A stretch of 64,000 bases of DNA from Parabacteroides goldsteinii (GCF_015550595.1 NZ_JADNBB010000010.1:124001-188000); one strand, 5' to 3'. Counted from the first letter of the stretch, positions 32,537 through 41,484 are shown. A program made the numbers and translations. The notes: generated by a model from the letters alone, not told the origin.

Positions 32537-35110
32537 CTAAAAACCCAGTCCCAACTCAAACATAAAACGGAAACTGTCGGTCGAACCGAACCATGAATAC
32601 TTCGTTGTAATCTTGTTGATCAATGTCAGCCACACTCCTCCTCCGTACGAGGTATGCCATCTTTTCGATTCTTCACCCGGGAACCACACACGCCCGTAAT
32701 CGAACCCGGCAAACACACCATACTTCAAGGGGGTAAACGGATTTTTCAACTTCCCCATATCCAGGCGGATATCCGAGTACTGGTAGAAAGACTGCTTACC
32801 GATGAAACGGTTGTCTCTGTACCCGCGGAGTTCGGTGGTGGCAGCCTGGTAAAACTCGTACTTGTTGTTGAAAAGCAGTTGCGTCTTCGCCATCGTAGCC
32901 CAGGTAAGACGGTCGGTGATCCGGACATCCATCGCCACCGAAGCCTTCGCATAAGGGAAGTTGCGCCCTGCATCTTTCAGGTTCATCTTCCAACCCGCCG
33001 TGAGCGCCCCAGCCACCCGGGAAATAAACGAAGCTAGTTCTTTCTCCGTTTGGATGGTTGCTCCGAGGTCGAAGAAAAGGCTTGTTTCGAAAATACGGTG
33101 ATTCTCCGGATAATACTGGTTGATGAAACGGTCGGAGGTTTTCCGGGCCTTGAACATTTCGACCGAAGCTTGCACGGTCAAACTTTCCTTTTCGTTGAAA
33201 TTGAGGTTGAAGGAAGGTGAAAGACGGAACTGCCGGATATGAACACGGTTGTAATTCTTCTTCGCATCCTTATAGCCGTCTGTATTGTTTCCGAAACCGA
33301 AGAAGTTGTAAAAGTCACGGCGCGAACTGATCGTAGCATCGATGGTAAATATCTTTCGCCCGTCATAAGATGGAAAAATCCCCTGATACATAAACCCTTG
33401 CAGATAATTATACCCTATGCGGTGCTGGTAGGTAAAGGGCGAACGCTTGAAACCGTACATCGTATAGGTGAAATAGGTTCCAAGACTAAATCCCTTGTCC
33501 GAGTCGTAAATTCCCCAAGGAGTGAAAGCGATCTTGTGATGCTTGATCTTAGTATAATCGTACCGGTGGATCTCGGGGAGGTCCGAAAATATCTTTTTGG
33601 CATAAGGCACCGTGTCGAGCGCCTCCTTCTTCGATTTATATTCGTATATACGGATATGATGACCTGATGCAAGCTGATAGCTGTTCTCCCCTTTCCCAGC
33701 AATAAAAAAAATCGGTATTTCCTTCCGGGCCTCTCCGGAAACTTCAAAACGGTCGTCACCCTCCAAGCCGTAGAGCCAGACCTCCTTGGTCTTTTTCCGG
33801 CTGAACTTCCGGTCGAACACACATCGCCCGGTTTCCTTGTCGTAGATCTGTACGAAGAGGCTGTCCGGGTTGTGACGGTCTATCACGAAACGTTCCGAAC
33901 GGTCGCTCCCCGTGATAACCGGCGTCCGTTGCAGTTGGACGAAATAGGCCGTTGCTATCTCTTCCAGTTTGTCGCGCCGGTCTTTTACAATGCGGCTAAT
34001 GCGTTCAATTTCGTGGCCTTCCACCCCTTTAGGGAGTAGGGAAAAGGCTTCACCGATCACCGAGTCGGTCAACGTGCGTTGAATAAACCGTGCCTGGTCG
34101 ATCCAGACGGAGACATCGCTTTGGGAGGCCAGCGCCATATCCAGAGAGAAGCCCAAAGTATTCTCTTTCCGCACGCTTTTCAGCGAAGCATCGTAGTTGA
34201 CGATGAAACCCAGCCCCAAAACATGGAGCATCTGTTTGAACAAAATGCCGTCTACCTTTGTAAAAGCATGGTTACGGTCGATAACGATCGGATCGAAAAC
34301 GAGGCTGTCACCGCCGGAGTGAGCCATCCAGTTCCAGTTTTCGGGTATCTTGTTCCAGTCTCCGATCAGCATGTCGAATAGGCGTTCACGGATATAAAAC
34401 TCCTGGTTCACCCGATAACTATTGTTTACCTGCAAGGTGTCCAAAAGGTCTTCCGTCAGGAGAATATTCGGACGGGTATTGAAATCGGGGACATCGATCA
34501 CGCTCACCAGTTTGTTTTCGATAGGTGTTCCGTCGGCAACGGTATCGCGTGTGGAATGCGTCGGCAGGTAAAAGATCCTCGAGTTGTTCGAACTCAGCCA
34601 GGTCGAGCGTGCCAGGTAATCGGAAGAAATAAAGGTATAAGGGTTGATAATGGTGTAGGCATCTCCAATAAACTGGTCCAGATAGGTATTCTTAAATACT
34701 TTCTTGTTGTAGACTTCCTGGAAGAATTCCGACTCGATAAAGGTGGTGTATCCTCCCAGAGGCTTCAACAGACAAAGTTGTTGCCGGTTGTTTTCCAAGA
34801 GCAAGCCCTGGAAGTCGGCGACCTGCTCCACCACCTTCAGTCCTCCCCACAATGTCTGTAAAGTGACAGAAGGCACGGTGATCGGGACTGAATAAAGCGA
34901 ACGGTAGTGTTCGCCCCACAAGCGATTATATAGATTGCTCTTCCGGGTAGCAGAAGGGGGATAGATGGATTTACGCACCAGCGAGTCGCCCACGTTCGTT
35001 CGCAACGAGTCCGGCTGCCCAACAGAGGCCGTCATATCTGCCGAAAAGAGAAACAGCAGGGAGAAAAAGAGAATATAATAAACCGGATAATGCCGTAATT
35101 TTAGTATCAT
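32537..35110 (-). CDS. Outer-membrane Omp85-type beta-barrel protein with kinase-like periplasmic domain
   Basis: 857 residues with a signal peptide (ILFFSLLFLFSADMTAS). The C-terminal half (from about residue 530) is rich in alternating beta strands, contains an Omp85-like LRGYRDNRF-type segment (ELRGYRDNRFIGKQSF) and ends in FELGLGF, a terminal-aromatic barrel signature. The N-terminal 500 residues contain no POTRA repeats that I can see. They carry RLFDMLIGDWNKIPENWNW (about 243-261) and DPIVIDRNHAFTK (about 273-285). These resemble the GDWDR...RDRDxAF pair found in Bacteroidetes metallophosphatase-Omp85 proteins and in kinase-like folds, here with Asp-to-Asn changes. No metallophosphatase domain is present. 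Function unknown; outer-membrane location is well supported. Confidence 0.78.
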   Translation of the reverse strand: MILKLRHYPVYYILFFSLLFLFSADMTASVGQPDSLRTNVGDSLVRKSIYPPSATRKSNLYNRLWGEHYRSLYSVPITVPSVTLQTLWGGLKVVEQVADFQGLLLENNRQQLCLLKPLGGYTTFIESEFFQEVYNKKVFKNTYLDQFIGDAYTIINPYTFISSDYLARSTWLSSNNSRIFYLPTHSTRDTVADGTPIENKLVSVIDVPDFNTRPNILLTEDLLDTLQVNNSYRVNQEFYIRERLFDMLIGDWNKIPENWNWMAHSGGDSLVFDPIVIDRNHAFTKVDGILFKQMLHVLGLGFIVNYDASLKSVRKENTLGFSLDMALASQSDVSVWIDQARFIQRTLTDSVIGEAFSLLPKGVEGHEIERISRIVKDRRDKLEEIATAYFVQLQRTPVITGSDRSERFVIDRHNPDSLFVQIYDKETGRCVFDRKFSRKKTKEVWLYGLEGDDRFEVSGEARKEIPIFFIAGKGENSYQLASGHHIRIYEYKSKKEALDTVPYAKKIFSDLPEIHRYDYTKIKHHKIAFTPWGIYDSDKGFSLGTYFTYTMYGFKRSPFTYQHRIGYNYLQGFMYQGIFPSYDGRKIFTIDATISSRRDFYNFFGFGNNTDGYKDAKKNYNRVHIRQFRLSPSFNLNFNEKESLTVQASVEMFKARKTSDRFINQYYPENHRIFETSLFFDLGATIQTEKELASFISRVAGALTAGWKMNLKDAGRNFPYAKASVAMDVRITDRLTWATMAKTQLLFNNKYEFYQAATTELRGYRDNRFIGKQSFYQYSDIRLDMGKLKNPFTPLKYGVFAGFDYGRVWFPGEESKRWHTSYGGGVWLTLINKITTKYSWFGSTDSFRFMFELGLGF

Positions 35111-35300
35111 CAGCTAATAAAACAGTAAGAACATTCAACAATCAAACTCCTGTATATATAAATAACACATCTGGCGTTTAACTTGTTTCATTCATACTGC
35201 CCGGCAGCCTGTTTCAGTTTCTTTACCACATATTCTAACTGAGAGGCATAACTTGACCCCGCTCTCTGAAATATTCTGCAACATAAATAAAGGGAGTTAA
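35111..35300. other. Intergenic region with possible gene remnant
   Basis: AT-rich, with no full gene. On the minus strand about 35190-35270 reads as a short coding-like tail (SYASQLEYVVKKLKQAAGQYE and a stop), with no start and no upstream domain. It may be the C-terminal scrap of a lost gene; I do not recognise the family. Confidence 0.3.
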
Positions 35301-35331
35301 TTGTCTGATATCATTTTATTTTATATATTTG
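35301..35331 (+). promoter_or_regulatory. Strong Bacteroidetes promoter upstream of the MutS2-like gene
   Basis: TTG (35301-35303), 20 bases, then TATATTTG (35324-35331) matches the sigma-AB consensus well. Transcription should start near 35338, giving a leader of about 255 bases before the ATG at 35594. Confidence 0.75.
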
Positions 35332-35337
35332 CACCTA

Positions 35338-35593
35338 ATAAATAAAATATCACCCTTTTATGTGTCGTGCTTCCGTGTAAATACCATATTACGAGTTCAC
35401 ATCTCTAACTTTGGAGATGTCAATGGTACTGAACAGACAATGTAGATATACTATATAAATATCTATGTCTGAAAGAATATTAGTGCTCTGTCGGAATATG
35501 GAAAATCTCACATTTTAATCAATTATTTTTATACATTATATATTAGCAGCTTATCTGCTTACAGAGGGCTGGTAGCAAATATCATATAGAATT
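35338..35593 (+). ncRNA. Long structured 5' leader or small RNA candidate
   Basis: About 255 bases lie between the predicted start of transcription and the MutS2-like ATG. Hairpins are visible: ACATCTC/GAGATGT at 35399-35420, and a bulged stem at about 35435-35470 in which AGACA plus TAGATAT pairs with ATATCTA plus TGTCT. No conserved open frame fills the region; the longest obvious start (near 35361) gives a 6-codon peptide. I match it to no known riboswitch. Confidence 0.4.
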
Positions 35594-37486
35594 ATGATTT
35601 ACCCGGATAATTTTGAGCAAAAAATAGGTATCGACACGATCCGTCAACTCATTACTGAGAAATGTCTATCTTCACTTGGTGAAGAACTGGTTACGAACAT
35701 GAAGTTTTCTACTGATTATGAAACTATAAAAAAATGGTTGGAACAAACAAGCGAGCTTGCACAAATTGTACGTAACAAGGAAAATTTCCCTGTGGAATTC
35801 TTTTTAGATATCCGTAATTCCCTGCAACGAATAGAGGAGGATGTTACAGCTTGGTTTGTCGAAGAAGAAATTTCAAACTTAATGAACTCGCTTCAAACGA
35901 TCGATAACATTGTTACTTTCTTGCATAACGCAAAAACAGAAAACGGAAAAGTGAAGTATCCGGCACTCACTTCAATAGCTGATAAAATAAGGGTATTCCC
36001 TTCGTTATCCGAAAAAGCGAACTCCATATTAGATAAATCCTGCCAGGTAAAAGACAATGCTTCGCGCCGACTTGCAGATATACGAAGAGAGAAAGTAGAA
36101 GCAACGAAAGCGGTCACGCGCAACATGCAAACCGCTATGCGCGACGCACAAGCAGCAGGGTTAATCGGAAGAGATACACAACCCAGTTTACGTGAAGGAC
36201 ATATGCTCATACCTGTCGGGGCTGCCAACAAACGGAAAATAAAAGGTATTTTACATGATGACTCCGGCAGTGGCAAAACCGTATATATCGAACCGGAAGC
36301 AGTAGCAAAAGCCACTAACCGCCTGCGGGAGTTAGAAAATGACGAACGTCGGGAAGTGATAAAGATACTCATCGGCTTTACGGATATTGTCCGTCCACAC
36401 ATGGCAGACATAAAACGCTCCTATCGGTTTATGGGAGAAATAGATTTTATTCGTGCTAAAGCTTCTTTCGCCGTACGGATCAATGGCATCAAGCCGGTGT
36501 TGGAAGATAAACAACAAATCGAATGGATACAAGCCATACATCCTTTATTGAATATACAATTGCTCCAACAAAATAAGCAAGCATTTCCGCTGGATATCAG
36601 ACTTACGGAAAAAGACCGTTTACTTATCGTCTCCGGAGCAAATGCAGGAGGTAAATCCCTTTGCCTGAAAACAGTTGCATTACTTCAATATATGTTACAA
36701 TGCGGACTTCTCATCCCTGTACATGAAAATTCACGGACAGGAATATTCGAAGATATACTAGTAGATATAGGTGACGGACAAAGTATAGAAAACAACCTTA
36801 GTACCTATACTTCACATCTGACCAATATGAAGTTTTTTGTAGAGAACTGTAATAACAAAACACTCATTCTGATAGATGAGTTTGGTAGCGGGACAGAGCC
36901 TCAGATCGGAGGTGCCATAGCCGAAACATTGCTCGACAGATTTAACGGCAAACGGAGTTTTGGCATAATAACCACTCATTTTCAAAACTTAAAGCATTTT
37001 GCCTATAAGACAGATGGAGTTATAAACGGGGCCATGCTTTACGACACTGATCGTATGCAACCATTATACAAATTGTCTATCGGTAACCCTGGAAGTTCAT
37101 TTGGCATTGAAGTAGCCAGAAAAATCGGACTTTCGGAAGATATCATTATCGACTCATCCGCCAAAATGGGTACCGATTTTATCAATATGGATAACCTTCT
37201 TCAGTCTATTGTCCGCGATCAGCTATATTGGGAAGAGAAACGAAAGGAATTAGATAAACAAATTGAAATTCCGGAACCAGTCAAAGAAAAGAAAGACAAA
37301 TCAGTTAATAAACAACCTACAGAAAATGATGTCATCGAAAAAGGGGATAGTGTCAGGATGAATGGTCAGACTACTGTTGGTACTGTTTTAGATATACAAG
37401 GCAAACGGGTCACTGTCGCTTTTGGCCTGATAAAAAGCACTATGGTGATGGAACGTTTGGAGTTGGTAAGTAAAAAAAGAATTTAA
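35594..37486 (+). CDS. MutS2-like ATPase lacking the Smr domain
   Basis: 630 residues. An N-terminal helical region (NFEQKIGIDTIRQLITEKCL, as in MutS2) and core/lever helices are followed by the MutS ATPase: Walker A SGANAGGKSLCLKT (about 349), GDGQSIENNLSTYTSHL, Walker B LILIDEFGSGTEPQIGG (about 425) and IITTHFQNLKHFA. The end has a lysine-rich linker and a small KOW/SH3-like segment (IEKGDSVRMNGQTTVGTVLDIQGKRVTVAFG). Classical MutS2 continues with an Smr nuclease domain, which is absent here. It may act in recombination suppression or ribosome rescue as MutS2 does, without cutting (inference). Codon use is clearly more AT-rich than flanking genes. Confidence 0.86.
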   Translation: MIYPDNFEQKIGIDTIRQLITEKCLSSLGEELVTNMKFSTDYETIKKWLEQTSELAQIVRNKENFPVEFFLDIRNSLQRIEEDVTAWFVEEEISNLMNSLQTIDNIVTFLHNAKTENGKVKYPALTSIADKIRVFPSLSEKANSILDKSCQVKDNASRRLADIRREKVEATKAVTRNMQTAMRDAQAAGLIGRDTQPSLREGHMLIPVGAANKRKIKGILHDDSGSGKTVYIEPEAVAKATNRLRELENDERREVIKILIGFTDIVRPHMADIKRSYRFMGEIDFIRAKASFAVRINGIKPVLEDKQQIEWIQAIHPLLNIQLLQQNKQAFPLDIRLTEKDRLLIVSGANAGGKSLCLKTVALLQYMLQCGLLIPVHENSRTGIFEDILVDIGDGQSIENNLSTYTSHLTNMKFFVENCNNKTLILIDEFGSGTEPQIGGAIAETLLDRFNGKRSFGIITTHFQNLKHFAYKTDGVINGAMLYDTDRMQPLYKLSIGNPGSSFGIEVARKIGLSEDIIIDSSAKMGTDFINMDNLLQSIVRDQLYWEEKRKELDKQIEIPEPVKEKKDKSVNKQPTENDVIEKGDSVRMNGQTTVGTVLDIQGKRVTVAFGLIKSTMVMERLELVSKKRI

Positions 37487-37499
37487 AATCAATAAGCTT

Positions 37500-37769
37500 A
37501 TGAGTTTTGCAGGTCATGTATTCGATATGATACGAAGAAACAAGGAGGATCGGGAAAAACTCGACCGTCTCCGCGGTCGGGACAAAGATGCCCGTAAAGC
37601 ATATACCTCCCATATTCCCGACATCAGTGCCGAAGAGTTCGACAGAATAAACCATCAGATCAAGGAAAGGGAACGAACCGAACAGCGTTACATGTTCCGG
37701 ACAAAACTCATTTTCCTGGTAGTTACTATGATCGTGATCATAGTACTTGCCTGCTTACTATCTATCTAG
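37500..37769 (+). CDS. Small coiled, C-terminally anchored membrane protein
   Basis: 89 residues. The first 65 are highly charged (RRNKEDREKLDRLRGRDKDAR, IKERERTEQRYMF) and probably helical. The last 22 form one membrane segment (LIFLVVTMIVIIVLACLLSI). This tail-anchored layout is seen in many Bacteroidetes hypothetical proteins; I do not recognise a function. It starts 13 bases after the MutS2-like gene and may be co-transcribed, but its codon use is closer to the core genome. It is convergent with the Lrp gene, 2 bases away. Confidence 0.7.
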   Translation: MSFAGHVFDMIRRNKEDREKLDRLRGRDKDARKAYTSHIPDISAEEFDRINHQIKERERTEQRYMFRTKLIFLVVTMIVIIVLACLLSI

Positions 37770-37771
37770 TA

Positions 37772-38245
37772 TCATTCACCCGACACCACCTTCAAGGCGG
37801 TTGTATGCTTGATCTCATTCAACACGAAGGAGCTTTGCATCTTGACGATACCATTCACTTTGGTGAGCTTGTTAAAGACAAACTGGTCGTATGCGGCCAG
37901 GTCTTTAACAACCACTTTAAGGAAGAAGTCGTAGATGCCGCCGATCGAATAACATTCCATCACCTCGTCGATTTCTTGTATCTCCGCTTTGAACCGCTGG
38001 ATATGCTCGTCGTTGTGCACCGCCAGCGAGACGTTGCAGAATACCACGAGCGGAAGTCCCACCTTCTTATTATCCACCAGGGCGACATAATTCCTGATAT
38101 AACCCTCCTCCTCCAACCTTTTCACCCGTTCGTAAACAGGCGTTTTCGAGATATTCAGTTCCGCCGAAAGCTCTTTCATGTTCACTTTCGCATTATTCTG
38201 CAAAGCCTGTAAAATTTTAATATCGATCTGATCCAGTGTTGCCAT
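37772..38245 (-). CDS. Lrp/AsnC family transcriptional regulator
   Basis: 157 residues. The start at ATG 38245 begins the HTH directly (LDQIDIKILQALQNNAKVNMKELSAELNIS with VYERVKRLEEEGYI) and is supported by a promoter further upstream. The RAM/effector domain follows (VFCNVSLAVHNDEHIQRF, ECYSIGGIYDFFLKVVVKD). Family members respond to amino acids. It is divergent from the EamA-type exporter gene, a common regulator-target pair, so control of that exporter is plausible. Confidence 0.9.
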   Translation of the reverse strand: MATLDQIDIKILQALQNNAKVNMKELSAELNISKTPVYERVKRLEEEGYIRNYVALVDNKKVGLPLVVFCNVSLAVHNDEHIQRFKAEIQEIDEVMECYSIGGIYDFFLKVVVKDLAAYDQFVFNKLTKVNGIVKMQSSFVLNEIKHTTALKVVSGE

Positions 38246-38309
38246 AGTACTTTTTCCTATTTTCGTTGTAAAAAATATTCCCAAAACACACATTATCCTG
38301 TATAGAACC

Positions 38310-38342
38310 CAAATATAGAAATAATTCCTTATTTTCAACAAA
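38310..38342 (-). promoter_or_regulatory. Promoter of the Lrp-type regulator
   Basis: On the minus strand TTTG (38342-38339), 21 bases, TATATTTG (38317-38310). It fits the Bacteroidetes consensus and places the transcript start near 38304, about 60 bases before the ATG. Confidence 0.65.
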
Positions 38343-38418
38343 TACACAGAACCTATTTACTTAATACATATATTTGCGGTACCATTTTCCTCCATTGTTA
38401 ATAGTAACTTATAAAAAT

Positions 38419-39330
38419 ATGGCAAAGAATAATCTGACTTACTGGTATCATCTGATCGCAATCATCACGGTTATTATCTGGGGTACGACTTTCGTTTCGA
38501 CAAAAATCCTGATACAGCACGGGCTGTCTCCCGTCGACATTCTTTTTTACCGTTTCGCGCTGGCTTATATCTGCATCTGGTTTATTTCGCCGAAGGTATT
38601 GTTTGCCCGGAGTAAACGGGACGAATTTATGTTCGTTGCCGCCGGGCTTTGCGGGGGATCGATCTATTTTATTACCGAAAATACGGCGCTGGGGATCACG
38701 CTGGCTTCAAACGTGTCGCTCATCATCTGCACCGCTCCTATCCTGACGGCGTTTCTTTCGCTCTTGTTTTACCGTGGGGAGAAGATCAAACCGAATCTGA
38801 TCTACGGCTCGATCATAGCGCTGATCGGGGTGGCGTTTGTCGTGTTCAACGGTAGTTTTCTGCTGAAAATCAATCCACTGGGAGATATATTGACGCTGAT
38901 CGCAGCGTTGATGTGGGCGTTTTACTGCCTGATACTGAAACAGATGGGGAACCGGTATCCGACATTGCTGATTACCCGGAAGGTGTTTTTCTACGGGCTT
39001 GTCACATTAACCCCGATGTTCCTACTCCATCCGCTGAATACGGATACGGCGATACTCTTCCGTCCGGTCGTTGCAACTAACCTGCTGTTTCTTGGCGTGG
39101 TAGCATCGATGCTTTGTTACATCATGTGGAACACGGCAGTCAAAGAGCTGGGTCCGTTCCGCACGGCCAATTATATCTATATTGTCCCGCTGGTGACACT
39201 AATCACTTCCGCCATCGTGATCGACGAAATCATCACAGTGATCGCCCTGATCGGATCGGTCTTTATCCTGAGCGGGGTTTATATTGCGGAGAGGGGGTTT
39301 CATTTTAAAAAGCCAACCATTAATGCATGA
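38419..39330 (+). CDS. EamA/DMT family transporter
   Basis: 303 residues with ten hydrophobic segments arranged as two EamA repeats. The first begins HLIAIITVIIWGTTFVSTKIL and the second near NPLGDILTLIAALMWAFYCLILK. Signatures of DMT exporters are WGTTFVS, the SVYxxxENTAL-like block (YFITENTALGITLASNVSLI) and LWNTAVKELGP-like MWNTAVKELGPF. The start at 38419 is preferred because a -7 box TATATTTG (38369-38376) overlaps the alternative start at 38374. These proteins export amino acids or metabolites. The divergent Lrp regulator supports an amino-acid-related substrate. Confidence 0.89.
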   Translation: MAKNNLTYWYHLIAIITVIIWGTTFVSTKILIQHGLSPVDILFYRFALAYICIWFISPKVLFARSKRDEFMFVAAGLCGGSIYFITENTALGITLASNVSLIICTAPILTAFLSLLFYRGEKIKPNLIYGSIIALIGVAFVVFNGSFLLKINPLGDILTLIAALMWAFYCLILKQMGNRYPTLLITRKVFFYGLVTLTPMFLLHPLNTDTAILFRPVVATNLLFLGVVASMLCYIMWNTAVKELGPFRTANYIYIVPLVTLITSAIVIDEIITVIALIGSVFILSGVYIAERGFHFKKPTINA

Positions 39331-39519
39331 CAGCAATGGTTTATTTGCATTTATAGACACATCCATCAATAGTTTATAGTGTATGATATAACAAAAGCAT
39401 ACATCAAAGCTGAGATATGACGTAATAAGAGAATTTGCAACCCAGATAAAAGATAGCCATTTATGGTAACCTTTTCCATAATCTATTGAGTAATTTTGCA
39501 CTTAAACAACAGGAATTTT

Positions 39520-40647
39520 ATGAGAATCAATTCTGAAACAAAATATTGCCAAACTTGCGGAATACCCTTAGATATAGATTATGCCAGTCTTAAGGAAGGT
39601 CAGAATGAGGAATATTGCGACTACTGCCTGAAAAATGGAGTTAAGCTATATGACTTTTCGATGGATTATCTCATCTATCTTTGGGGACTTTTCCCCGAAG
39701 AATATTATAGAGAGGTCGGGATAAGCCATACTTCATCGGAATTGAGGGAAATTATGTCCAAACGATTACCGGAAATCAAAAGATGGAAGCAAAAAATCAA
39801 CACCGTTCATGTACAGTATGAATTAATTATAAAAGTTCAGGAATACATTAACTGCCACTTGTTTGACGACCTTGATTCAGAGAGGCTATCCCAAGTTGCA
39901 GGCATTTCTAAATTTCATTTTCGTAGACTTTTTAAAGCAGTCTGTGGCGATAGTCCTGGGAATTACATCTTCCGACTAAGACTGGAGTACATTGCATTCA
40001 AGTTAATATCGACAGATATAAGTGTACCAGAACTTCTTGGTCAAATCAATTATCAGAATAAACATACGCTTTCAAGAGCATTCAAAAGTTATTTTAATTG
40101 TTCTATACCTGAATTTCGCAAGAAACATTCCAATGGTTGCCCTGAAGGAAAGAATCCTATACGGGTTGAATTGAGTCTTGAAAAAGTGCCTAACATGCGC
40201 ATTGCATATTTGAAGTTAGAAAGGACAAATAATATCGGTCATAGTTTTTCTGTCTTATGGAAACAGTTATTACAATTCTATGAGAACTATGAATTGTCAT
40301 CAAAAGGATGCAAATATGTAAGCTTGACTCTTGATTATCCTTTGATTACGCCTGAAGAGCACAATCGTTTTATGATTGGAGTAACATTGTCGCAATCATT
40401 TAAGCCTCCTAAAGGCTTTGGCATTTATGAAATTCCTTCAGGAGAATATGCTATTTTTCGTTTCAAAGGTTTATACCATGAACTAAATAGGGTGTATCGC
40501 CATATCTACCTTGACTGGTTGCCTACAAGTGATTATACTTTGCGGGAGCCTTTCACTTTTGAAACTTATATCAATACCCCTGAGAAAACTCCGGCTTCGG
40601 AGTTAATAACAGATATTTATATCCCTGTAGCAAAGAAAGAAATATGA
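39520..40647 (+). CDS. Zinc-ribbon AraC regulator with GyrI-like effector domain
   Basis: 375 residues in three parts. An N-terminal four-cysteine ribbon, C10-x2-C13 and C33-x2-C36 (KYCQTCGIP...EEYCDYCLKNG), probably binds zinc. The AraC double HTH (about 100-215) has LSQVAGISKFHFRRLFKAVCG and GQINYQNKHTLSRAFKSYF. The GyrI/SOUL-like small-molecule domain (about 225-370) has RIAYLKLERTN, GYEIPSGEYAIFRFKG-type strands and IYIPVAKK at the end. A -7 box TAATTTTG is at 39491-39498. Its TGA overlaps the ATG of the following Fe-S gene (ATGA), so the two are translationally coupled. AT-rich, in an accessory patch. Confidence 0.85.
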   Translation: MRINSETKYCQTCGIPLDIDYASLKEGQNEEYCDYCLKNGVKLYDFSMDYLIYLWGLFPEEYYREVGISHTSSELREIMSKRLPEIKRWKQKINTVHVQYELIIKVQEYINCHLFDDLDSERLSQVAGISKFHFRRLFKAVCGDSPGNYIFRLRLEYIAFKLISTDISVPELLGQINYQNKHTLSRAFKSYFNCSIPEFRKKHSNGCPEGKNPIRVELSLEKVPNMRIAYLKLERTNNIGHSFSVLWKQLLQFYENYELSSKGCKYVSLTLDYPLITPEEHNRFMIGVTLSQSFKPPKGFGIYEIPSGEYAIFRFKGLYHELNRVYRHIYLDWLPTSDYTLREPFTFETYINTPEKTPASELITDIYIPVAKKEI

Positions 40648-41345
40648 AATACTTGAATCAGGAAATAGAAAACGAATTAATTAATCAAGGAGCGAAGCTG
40701 ATACGCTTTGTCGATATATCACATTTGAGGGAGACACAAAACAGAGAATTCCCCAATGCTGTTGTTTTCACACTTCCGTTAACGCCCAGATATATAAAAG
40801 AAGTATGTGATACCCCCAATTACGTACAGGTCCGGATAGATGACAATTATAATTTCGATGACGACGAATACCTCCTTACTGAAAATAGGACCCATGAATT
40901 GGCTGATAATATGGCAACGTATATTACAGAAAAAGGATACAAAGCTTTTTCGCAATCAGATGAGAGCCTTATTGCCGAGGGAAAATTTGATGAATCACAT
41001 AAACAATCTCTGTTGCCGAATAAAACCGTAGCCTTACTAGGCGGATTAGGGTGGATTGGAAAAAACAACCTGTTAATCACTCCTGAATATGGTGCGGCAC
41101 AATGCCTTGGTACGGTTTTAACCGATGCACCATTGGAAACGATTTTGTGTAAGCCTCTATATCCAAAGTGCGGAAACTGCATTACTTGTGTCAATATCTG
41201 CGAGAGGAGAGTACTTAAAGGTAAAACTTGGAGCCGCTATACTTCAAGAGACGAAATAATCGATGTATATGGATGTAGCACCTGTTTAAAGTGTTTGGTG
41301 CACTGTCCGTTTACTCATCGGTATTCAGGAGGTAGTGTTGATTGA
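40644..41345 (+). CDS. QueG-like double 4Fe-4S cluster protein
   Basis: 233 residues. The N-terminal part (about 1-165) resembles the reductase domain of epoxyqueuosine reductase-like proteins, with ALLGGLGWIGKNNLLITPEYG. The C-terminus carries two 4Fe-4S motifs: CGNCITCVNICERRVLKG (about 175) and CSTCLKCLVHCPFTH (about 212). True QueG is longer and has a cobalamin site and HEAT repeats, which are missing, so this is a short relative acting on an unknown substrate. It overlaps the zinc-ribbon AraC gene by 4 bases and is presumably made with it. Confidence 0.82.
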   Translation: MKYLNQEIENELINQGAKLIRFVDISHLRETQNREFPNAVVFTLPLTPRYIKEVCDTPNYVQVRIDDNYNFDDDEYLLTENRTHELADNMATYITEKGYKAFSQSDESLIAEGKFDESHKQSLLPNKTVALLGGLGWIGKNNLLITPEYGAAQCLGTVLTDAPLETILCKPLYPKCGNCITCVNICERRVLKGKTWSRYTSRDEIIDVYGCSTCLKCLVHCPFTHRYSGGSVD

Positions 41346-41475
41346 CGGAACGAGCCGGTTCACACCCAAAACTTCGCTTTTTGTACCTCTGGTAAAGACG
41401 GCCATGGAGAATGAAAAGTTGGTTGCAGGCATCTGTAACACCTCCGTCTTTCCGGGAAACCTATTCAATGTATAA
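41341..41475 (+). pseudogene. DJ-1/PfpI-like gene fragment
   Basis: In a frame shifted from the QueG-like gene, 41341-41475 reads SLFVPLVKTAMENEKLVAGI, then CNTSVF and a stop. The pattern (acidic helix, K-L-V-A-G-I-C) matches the nucleophile-elbow region of DJ-1/PfpI-type proteins. Neither the start nor the end of the domain is present, so it is a decayed internal piece. An intact DJ-1/PfpI gene lies 400 bases downstream on the other strand. Confidence 0.5.
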
Positions 41476-41484
41476 ATCAGAACT

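Noticed and set aside
40644-41345. Genuine epoxyqueuosine reductase QueG
   Set aside because: It is over 70 residues too short and lacks the cobalamin-binding and HEAT-repeat parts; only the Fe-S part and a short reductase-like part are present.
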